Source: DAIODI01 sp036746875
GTDB taxonomy: Bacteria > Pseudomonadota > Alphaproteobacteria > Rhizobiales > Aestuariivirgaceae
Direction of reading: 5' to 3'
Assembly: GCA_036746875.1 (NCBI GenBank)
Contig: DAIODI010000085.1
Span: 1-11,699, forward strand
DNA: 11,699 nt
Shown here: positions 5,131 through 11,699 of the stretch, piece after piece
How positions within the stretch are numbered: the stretch's first letter is position 1
How the letters are laid out: every line of letters starts with the position of its first letter
Program-made: the position numbers and the translations under genes
The notes under the pieces: generated by a model
What the model saw: only the letters and a program-made list of their open reading frames with translations
What the model was told of the DNA's origin: nothing
The model's database searches: none

Positions 5131-6455
5131 TGGCCTACGAAACGCCCAGAACGACGCCGAGGCAATCGGCCACCTTCGACGACTACACGCTGTCCGAAAT
5201 CCGCCGCGCCGCCGCCACCGGCATTTACGACATCCGGGGCGGCGGAGCCAAGCGGCGCGTGCCGCACTTCGACGATCTCCTGTTCCTCGGCGCGTCGATC
5301 TCGCGCTATCCGCTGGAAGGCTATCGCGAGCGCTGCGGCACGAACGTGGTCATCGGGACGCGCTTTGCGAAGAAGCCGATCGAGCTGAAAATCCCCATCA
5401 CCATCGCCGGAATGTCGTTCGGCTCGCTGTCGGGGCAGGCCAAGGAGGCGCTAGGACGGGGCGCCACGCTCGCCGGAACGTCCACCACCACCGGCGACGG
5501 CGGCATGACGGCGGAGGAGCGCGGCCACTCCAGCATTCTCGTCTACCAGTATCTGCCCTCGCGCTACGGCATGAACCCGGACGACCTGCGCAAGGCCGAC
5601 GCCATCGAGGTGGTGGTGGGCCAGGGCGCCAAGCCCGGCGGCGGCGGCATGCTGCTCGGCCAGAAGATTTCCGACCGCGTGGCGCAGATGCGTTCGCTGC
5701 CCAAGGGCATCGACCAGCGCTCGGCCTGCCGCCATCCCGACTGGACGGGGCCCGACGATCTGGAGATCAAGATCCTCGAGCTGCGCGAGATCACCGACTG
5801 GGAGAAGCCGGTCTACGTGAAGGTCGGCGGCGCGCGGCCCTACTACGACACGGCGCTGGCGGTGAAGTCCGGCGCCGACTGCGTGGTGGTGGACGGCATG
5901 CAGGGCGGCACCGCCGCGACGCAGGAGGTGTTCATCGAGCATGTCGGCCAGCCGACGCTCGCCTGTATTCGCCCGGCGGTGCAGGCGTTGCAGGATCTCG
6001 GCATGCATCGCAAGGTGCAGCTCATCGTCTCCGGCGGCGTCCGCAACGGGGCCGACGTGGCGAAGGCGCTGGCGCTCGGGGCGGACGCGGTGTCGATCGG
6101 TTCCGCTGCGCTGGTGGCGCTGGGCGACAACGATCCGCGCTTCGAGGCCGAGTACCGGAAGCTCGGCGCCACGGCGGGAACCTACGACGACTGGCACGAG
6201 GGCAAGGACCCGGCCGGCATCACCACACAGGACCCGGACCTGGCGAAGCGCCTCGATCCGGCGCTCGCCGGGCGCAGGCTCGCCAACTACCTCAAGGTGA
6301 TGACGCTGGAGGCGCAAACCATCGCCCGCGCCTGCGGCAAGAGCCATGTCCACAACCTCGAACCGGAGGATCTCGTCGCGCTCACCGTGGAGGCGGCGGC
6401 GATGGCCAGGGTGCCGCTCGCCGGAACCACCTGGATCCCGGGGACGCCCTTCTAG
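5130..6455 (+). CDS. mgsC: N-methylglutamate synthase subunit C (FMN-binding glutamate synthase-like, GlxD-like)
   Basis: This 441-residue TIM-barrel subunit is the catalytic FMN part of the enzyme, which in the known reaction makes N-methylglutamate from glutamate and methylamine. Glutamate synthase motifs are visible: PITIAGMSFGSLSGQAKEAL (89-108), TSTTTGDGGM (117-126), GQGAKPGGGGMLLGQKI (164-180), YVKVGGA (229-235) and the FMN-phosphate region IVSGGVRNGADVAKALALGA (299-318). At the place where GltB-type enzymes carry three cysteines for a 3Fe-4S cluster, this protein has TYDDWHEGKDPAGITTQDPD (351-370) with no cysteine. It should therefore lack that cluster, in keeping with a reaction that needs no external electron donor. 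The start overlaps the mgsB stop by one base. The stop codon lies in the loop of a strong terminator hairpin. Confidence 0.9.
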   Translation: MAYETPRTTPRQSATFDDYTLSEIRRAAATGIYDIRGGGAKRRVPHFDDLLFLGASISRYPLEGYRERCGTNVVIGTRFAKKPIELKIPITIAGMSFGSLSGQAKEALGRGATLAGTSTTTGDGGMTAEERGHSSILVYQYLPSRYGMNPDDLRKADAIEVVVGQGAKPGGGGMLLGQKISDRVAQMRSLPKGIDQRSACRHPDWTGPDDLEIKILELREITDWEKPVYVKVGGARPYYDTALAVKSGADCVVVDGMQGGTAATQEVFIEHVGQPTLACIRPAVQALQDLGMHRKVQLIVSGGVRNGADVAKALALGADAVSIGSAALVALGDNDPRFEAEYRKLGATAGTYDDWHEGKDPAGITTQDPDLAKRLDPALAGRRLANYLKVMTLEAQTIARACGKSHVHNLEPEDLVALTVEAAAMARVPLAGTTWIPGTPF

Positions 6456-6467
6456 GCGTCCCCTTTT
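6440..6467 (+). terminator. Intrinsic terminator enclosing the mgsC stop codon
   Basis: A perfect 9-bp stem, GGGGACGCC (6440-6448) with GGCGTCCCC (6455-6463), has the loop CTTCTA and is followed directly by TTTTG. This is the best intrinsic terminator in the window. The left arm codes for the last residues of MgsC and the stop TAG spans 6453-6455. Ribosomes finishing mgsC would cover the left arm, so termination could depend on translation. gmaS begins only 41 bases after the T run and would then need read-through or its own promoter. Confidence 0.8.
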
Positions 6468-6508
6468 GTCAGTACGATAACAAAGCGATCTTCCTGGAGA
6501 GGAAACCC

Positions 6509-7813
6509 ATGTCGGAGCTTGCCAAATACGCCAAGGACAAGGGCGTACGGTTCTTCCTGTTCAATTTCACCGACCTGTTCGGCGCCCAGCGCGCCAAGCT
6601 CGTTCCCGCCGAGGCTGTCGCGTCGATGCAGAAGTCGGGGGCCGGGTTCGCCGGCTTCGCAACCTGGCTCGACATGACGCCGGCCCACCCGGACATGTTC
6701 GTGATGCCGGACCCCGAGTCCGTCATCCAGCTGCCGTGGAAGCCGGAGGTGGCGTGGGTGGCGGGCGACCCGTGGATGGACGGCAAACCGGTGGCGCAGG
6801 CGCCGCGGCTCGTTCTCAAGAGCCTGATCGACAAGGCCGCCAGGAAGAACATGAAGCTGATGGCGGGCGTGGAGCCCGAATTTCACCTGATCAGCCCGGA
6901 CGGCTCGGCGATCTCCGATGGCCGCGACACCCAGGAGAAGCCCTGTTACGACCAGTCGGCGGTGATGCGCCGCTTCGATGTGATCGCCGACATCTGCTCG
7001 TCGATGGTCAAGCTCGGCTGGGGCCCGTACCAGAACGACCATGAGGACGCCAACGGGCAATTCGAGATCAACTGGAACTTCAACGACTCGCTCACCACCG
7101 CCGACCAGCTGTCGTTCTTCAAGTTCATGGTGAAGTCGCTGGCCGAGAAGCACGGGATGCGGGCGACGTTCATGCCGAAGCCGTTCGTCAATCTCACCGG
7201 CAACGGTTGCCACGTCCACATCTCGGTGTGGGACAATGCGCGCAAGAAGAACCTGTTCCACGACGGCAAGGGCGAGCTTGGCCTCTCCGCGCTGTGCTAC
7301 CATTTCCTCGGCGGGCTGATGCACCACGCCGAAGCGCTCGCCGCGATCACCAACCCGACGGTGAACTCCTACAAGCGCATCAACGCCCCGCGCACCACCT
7401 CGGGCGCCACGTGGTCGCCGAGCTCCATCACCTTCGGCGGCAACAACCGCACCCACATGGTGCGCGTGCCCGACGAGGGCCGCATCGAACTGCGGCTGCC
7501 GGACGGCGCGGCCAATCCCTACCTGATGATGTCGGTGATCCTCGCCGCCGGCCTCCACGGCCTCGACGAGAAGATGGACCCGGGCAAGCGCCTCGACATC
7601 GACATGTACGCCGACGGCCACAAGGTGAAGGGGGCGAAGAAACTGCCGCTGAACCTGCTCGACGCGATCCGCAACTTCGACCGCGACAAGCACCTGAAGG
7701 CGGCGCTGGGCGACGAGTTCTCCGCCGCCTACATCAAGCTCAAGACCAGCGAGTGGAACCAGTACTGCCGCCACCTCACCGAATGGGAACGGCAGACCAC
7801 GCTCGATTGCTAG
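6509..7813 (+). CDS. gmaS: Gamma-glutamylmethylamide synthetase (glutamine synthetase-like ligase)
   Basis: This 434-residue cytoplasmic enzyme belongs to the glutamine synthetase superfamily and is closest in pattern to GmaS/GlnT. It joins methylamine (or ammonia) to the gamma-carboxyl of glutamate with ATP. Metal and substrate motifs are present: GVEPEFHL (120-127), QNDHEDANGQFEIN (175-188), FMPKP (221-225), GNGCHVHIS (231-239), NPTVNSYKRI (282-291), NRTHMVRVP (313-321) and RIELRLPDGAANPYL (325-339). The ATG at 6509 follows GGAGAGG. The adenylylation loop of classical GlnA was not recognised. Company with mgsABC favours GmaS over a plain glutamine synthetase, although databases often call this type 'type III glutamate-ammonia ligase'. 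A terminator sits between mgsC and this gene; TACGAT at 6473-6478 could be a weak -10, but no good -35 was seen. Confidence 0.85.
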   Translation: MSELAKYAKDKGVRFFLFNFTDLFGAQRAKLVPAEAVASMQKSGAGFAGFATWLDMTPAHPDMFVMPDPESVIQLPWKPEVAWVAGDPWMDGKPVAQAPRLVLKSLIDKAARKNMKLMAGVEPEFHLISPDGSAISDGRDTQEKPCYDQSAVMRRFDVIADICSSMVKLGWGPYQNDHEDANGQFEINWNFNDSLTTADQLSFFKFMVKSLAEKHGMRATFMPKPFVNLTGNGCHVHISVWDNARKKNLFHDGKGELGLSALCYHFLGGLMHHAEALAAITNPTVNSYKRINAPRTTSGATWSPSSITFGGNNRTHMVRVPDEGRIELRLPDGAANPYLMMSVILAAGLHGLDEKMDPGKRLDIDMYADGHKVKGAKKLPLNLLDAIRNFDRDKHLKAALGDEFSAAYIKLKTSEWNQYCRHLTEWERQTTLDC

Positions 7814-7816
7814 CGC

Positions 7817-7836
7817 GCCATCCCTCGCCGGATGGC
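7817..7836. terminator. Hairpin at the gmaS/glpK convergent junction
   Basis: A 7-bp perfect stem, GCCATCC (7817-7823) with GGATGGC (7830-7836), has a 6-base loop and starts four bases after the gmaS stop. The right arm can also pair with GCCATC at 7838-7843, giving an alternative fold. No T tract follows on either strand. The gap between the two convergent genes is only 61 bp, so this may serve both as a Rho-assisted end. Confidence 0.35.
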
Positions 7837-7874
7837 TGCCATCTGGCCGAGCAAGGTGACGCCAATCCGGAGCC

Positions 7875-9368
7875 TCACATCCCCCGGCTGGTGAGGGTGC
7901 GGGAGACCGCGTCGCGCCAGCCGGCCAGTTTTTTGGCCCGGATCGCTTCATCCATGGCGGGCGAGAACCGTCGGTCGAGCTTCCAGCCTTCCGCGAAGCC
8001 CACCTGATCGGGCCAGACGCCGGATTGCCAGCCGGCGAGCCAGGCTGCGCCGAGCGCGGTGGTTTCGAGCACGGCGGGGCGGTCCACCGGCGCGTCGAGC
8101 AGGTCGGCGAGCCGCTGCATGGTCCAGTCGGAGGCGACCATGCCGCCGTCCACCCGCAACACCGCCTCGCCCATGCCCGGCCAGTCGCGGCGCATGGCGC
8201 CGATCAGGTCGGCGGTCTGGTAGCACACCGATTCGCGCGCCGCGCGGGCGAACTCGTTCGGCCCGGTGGCGCGCGTCAGGCCGAAGCTCGCGCCGCGGGC
8301 GTTGGCGTCCCACCACGGCGCGCCGAGCCCGGTGAAGGCGGGGACGAGGTAGACATCCTGCGCCGGGTCGGCCTGGTCGGCCATGGCGCCCGTCTGGCCG
8401 GCGGTGGCGATGATCTTCAAGCCGTCGCGCAGCCACTGCACGGCGGCCCCCGCAATGAAGATCGACCCCTCGAGGCCGTAGAGCGTGCGGCCGCCCAGTT
8501 TGGCCGCGATGGTCGTCAGCATGCGGTTGGTCGAGGCGACGCGCTCGTGCCCGGTGTTGAGGATGGCGAAGCAGCCGGTGCCGTAGGTCGCCTTCAGCAT
8601 CCCCGGCGCGAAGCAGGCCTGGCCGAGCAGCGCCGCCTGCTGGTCGCCGGCGACGCCGCGCACCGGAATGGCCGCGCCGAGGATCGCCGGATCGGTGACG
8701 CCGAACTCGGCGGCGCAGTCCTTCACCTCGGGCAGCATGGAGCGCGGCACGCGCAGGAGATCGATGAGGTCGTCGTCCCATTGGCCGGTGTCGATGTCGA
8801 GGAGCATGGTGCGCGAGGCGTTGGTGGCGTCGGTGGCGTGGACGCGCCCGCCGGTGAGCCGCCACAGCAGGAAGGTATCGACGGTGCCGAAGGCGAGCCG
8901 CCCCTGTTCGGCGAGACGGCGCGCGCCCTCCACGCGGGCGAGGATGAACGCCGCCTTGGTGGCGGAGAAATAGGGATCGAGGAGGAGCCCGGTCTTCCTC
9001 GTCACCATGGCTTGCGCGCCGCGCGCCTTCAGCGTGGCGCAAAGATCGGCGGTGCGCCGGTCCTGCCAGACGATGGCGCGGTGGATGGCGCGGCCGGTCT
9101 GGCGGTCCCACACCACCGTGGTCTCGCGCTGGTTGGTGACGCCGATGGCGGCGATTTGACGGGGCTCGAGGCCCGCCGCCGCGATCGCCTGGCGGGCGGT
9201 GGCGACGGTGGTCTGCCAGATGTCCTCGGGTTCGTGCTCCACCCAGCCGGCCTGCGGGAAATGCTGGGGGAACTCCTGCTGGCCGACGCCGAGGATGGCG
9301 TAGCTGGCGTCGAACACGATGGCGCGCGAGGACGGGGTGCCCTGGTCGATGGCGAGGATATGGCCCAT
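7875..9368 (-). CDS. glpK: Glycerol kinase
   Basis: GlpK uses ATP to convert glycerol to sn-glycerol-3-phosphate in the cytoplasm, trapping imported glycerol. This 497-residue protein has the usual length and FGGY-kinase landmarks: TNQRETTVVWD (78-88, with the substrate Arg81-Glu82), IVWQDRRT (99-106), GLLLDPYFSATK (127-138), VAGDQQAALLGQ (239-250, catalytic-base Asp242), YGTGCF (262-267), GSIFIAGAAVQWLRD (301-315), FTGLGAPWWDANARGASFGL (345-364) and RVDGGMVASDW (405-415). The phosphate loop near the N-terminus reads DQGTPSSR with Pro12, where DQGTTSSR is usual. The ATG at 9368 follows CGGAG; an upstream extension in frame is low in similarity and overlaps glpV. It is the last gene seen of a minus-strand glycerol operon, 97 bp behind glpV, with a hairpin in the gap. 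Confidence 0.95.
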   Translation of the reverse strand: MGHILAIDQGTPSSRAIVFDASYAILGVGQQEFPQHFPQAGWVEHEPEDIWQTTVATARQAIAAAGLEPRQIAAIGVTNQRETTVVWDRQTGRAIHRAIVWQDRRTADLCATLKARGAQAMVTRKTGLLLDPYFSATKAAFILARVEGARRLAEQGRLAFGTVDTFLLWRLTGGRVHATDATNASRTMLLDIDTGQWDDDLIDLLRVPRSMLPEVKDCAAEFGVTDPAILGAAIPVRGVAGDQQAALLGQACFAPGMLKATYGTGCFAILNTGHERVASTNRMLTTIAAKLGGRTLYGLEGSIFIAGAAVQWLRDGLKIIATAGQTGAMADQADPAQDVYLVPAFTGLGAPWWDANARGASFGLTRATGPNEFARAARESVCYQTADLIGAMRRDWPGMGEAVLRVDGGMVASDWTMQRLADLLDAPVDRPAVLETTALGAAWLAGWQSGVWPDQVGFAEGWKLDRRFSPAMDEAIRAKKLAGWRDAVSRTLTSRGM

Positions 9369-9409
9369 GGCGTTTCTCCGGCTGATGCCCAGTCTCGCGT
9401 CATGTGGAA

Positions 9410-9430
9410 ACCGGGGCGCGAGGCCCCGGT
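9410..9430 (-). terminator. Intercistronic hairpin between glpV and glpK
   Basis: A perfect 8-bp stem (ACCGGGGC at 9410-9417, GCCCCGGT at 9423-9430) has a 5-base loop. On the minus strand it is followed by TTCCACATG. It begins 35 bp after the glpV stop. With only a short T run it is probably a partial terminator or a barrier to 3' exonucleases. Such hairpins commonly keep the binding-protein mRNA more abundant than downstream genes. Confidence 0.5.
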
Positions 9431-9465
9431 CCAGTGCGTTGTGGAAAGCGTGAGCCGCAAGCGCC

Positions 9466-11199
<1,734 letters not shown>

Positions 11200-11227
11200 G
11201 GCATTTCCTCCTTGAGGGTTGCTGACG

Positions 11228-11244
11228 CACACGATGACCGTGTG
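11228..11244 (-). promoter_or_regulatory. Small hairpin in the glpV leader
   Basis: A 6-bp stem, CACACG (11228-11233) with CGTGTG (11239-11244), has a 5-base loop and lies 28 bp upstream of the glpV start and just before its ribosome site. It could affect mRNA stability or translation, but it is short and may be incidental. Confidence 0.25.
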
Positions 11245-11297
11245 TGCAACGCCCGGGGGCGCGAACGCGTCGCCACGGTCCCCGTTGCGTCCGGATG

Positions 11298-11318
11298 CGT
11301 CCGGGTTTGAGCCGGACG
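11298..11318 (-). promoter_or_regulatory. Intercistronic hairpin between glpU and glpV
   Basis: A perfect 7-bp stem, CGTCCGG (11298-11304) with CCGGACG (11312-11318), has a 7-base loop and lies 17 bp after the glpU stop. The octamer GCGTCCGG also occurs at 11287-11294 as a direct repeat ten bases away, offering an alternative left arm. No T tract follows, so it is not a good terminator; it may mark a processing site ahead of the binding-protein gene. No convincing promoter was seen in this 136-bp gap. Confidence 0.35.
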
Positions 11319-11335
11319 ATCTTGGATGGCGCTTC

Positions 11336-11632
11336 TCATACCCATCGAAAGATCGCAAGGGCAAGAAGCGCCGAAACAATCGATGCGCCCCAGAGCGGGA
11401 CGTCGGTCAGGGCGAGCCAGATCAGGTGGATGTAGGCCGCCGAGAGCAACGATATGAACAGCCGGTCGCCGCGCGTCGTGTCAAGGCCGAGCGCCCCGCG
11501 CCGCGGCGCGCCGCCGGGGCTGGCGAACTCCCACAGCGTCATGCCGGCGAGAGCGAGCCCGATCAGGATGAAGAACAGGGCGGTCTGCCACGTCCACGCC
11601 ATCCACGAGAGATCGAGCGCGTGGGTCTCCAT
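11336..11632 (-). CDS. glpU: DUF2160 small membrane protein of glycerol ABC transporter
   Basis: This 98-residue protein matches the DUF2160 type that sits between the permease and binding-protein genes in rhizobial glycerol operons (the glpU position). Three hydrophobic segments are visible: about residues 14-37 (WQTALFFILIGLALAGMTLW), 57-77 (LFISLLSAAYIHLIWLAL) and 80-97 (WGASIVSALLALAIFRW). A polar loop with PGGAPRRGALGLDTTRGDR lies between the first two. Its exact role in the importer is unknown; an integral accessory subunit is the natural guess. The ATG at 11632 is chosen because GGAGG lies eight bases upstream. A GTG two codons earlier overlaps the preceding stop and is too close to that site. 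The gap to the permease gene is two bases, so the pair is one transcript with coupled translation. Confidence 0.85.
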   Translation of the reverse strand: METHALDLSWMAWTWQTALFFILIGLALAGMTLWEFASPGGAPRRGALGLDTTRGDRLFISLLSAAYIHLIWLALTDVPLWGASIVSALLALAIFRWV

Positions 11633-11634
11633 TG

Positions 11635-11699
11635 TCACACCCTCCCCAGGGCGAAGCCCTTGGCGATGTAGTTGCGCACGAACCAGATGACGATCGCGC
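11635..11699 (-). CDS. glpQ: ABC transporter permease, C-terminal end only (glpQ-like)
   Basis: Only the last 20 codons and the TGA are in the window; the gene continues past the right edge. The visible tail is AIVIWFVRNYIAKGFALGRV. The end RNYIAKGFALGRV is typical of MalG-type binding-protein-dependent permeases, which finish with a short cytoplasmic tail after the last membrane helix. Position directly ahead of glpU and glpV points to the second permease (GlpQ) of the glycerol importer. The symbol rests on gene order and this short tail. Confidence 0.7.
   Translation of the reverse strand, partial: AIVIWFVRNYIAKGFALGRV

Noticed and set aside
6452..7951. Long minus-strand open frame opposite gmaS (499 codons)
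   Set aside because: It is antisense to a complete glutamine synthetase-like gene and overlaps the end of glpK; the product has no domain.

Overview
The window is GC-rich with dense, high-GC codon use and looks like a draft chromosome or megaplasmid contig of an alphaproteobacterium, probably Hyphomicrobiales (Rhizobium relatives). The basis is the gene content: a rhizobial-type glycerol ABC operon and an mgsABC/gmaS (glxBCD/glnT-like) cluster. The assignment is inference from family resemblance.

Layout from left to right. (1) 1-132 holds two strong hairpins beyond the end of ada. (2) ada, minus strand, 133-1233, encodes a full-length methylation-damage sensor and repair protein. (3) 1234-1602 is intergenic and contains an assembly defect: a 52-bp stretch present twice, separated by a G-rich low-complexity run and ten Ns. 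(4) On the minus strand lie an Amt-family ammonium (or methylammonium) transporter, 1835-3238, and a 72-residue single-pass membrane protein of unknown function, 1603-1821, 13 bp behind it. (5) 3239-3544 is a divergent control region with a possible sigma-54 element facing amt, and three adjacent dyads plus a sigma-70-like promoter facing mgsA. (6) On the plus strand, mgsA, mgsB and mgsC overlap one another (3545-6455). A strong intrinsic terminator containing the mgsC stop codon follows, then gmaS (6509-7813). (7) Converging on gmaS from the right is a minus-strand glycerol operon: the last 20 codons of a permease (glpQ-like), a DUF2160 membrane protein (glpU), the periplasmic glycerol-binding protein (glpV) and glycerol kinase (glpK).

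How the genes may work together. GmaS-type ligases join methylamine (or ammonia) to glutamate, and the three-subunit Mgs enzyme makes N-methylglutamate. The divergent Amt could bring in ammonium or methylammonium. The N-methylglutamate dehydrogenase genes (mgdABCD) are not in the window, so full methylamine oxidation cannot be claimed. The glycerol genes import glycerol and phosphorylate it to glycerol-3-phosphate.

No CRISPR array, tRNA, rRNA, insertion sequence or phage gene was seen. No clearly new system was found. The less ordinary items are the terminator inside the mgsC stop region, the dyad cluster at mgsA, the apparent loss of Fe-S cysteines in MgsC, the Amt-linked small membrane protein, a Thr-to-Pro change in the GlpK phosphate loop and the assembly artefact.
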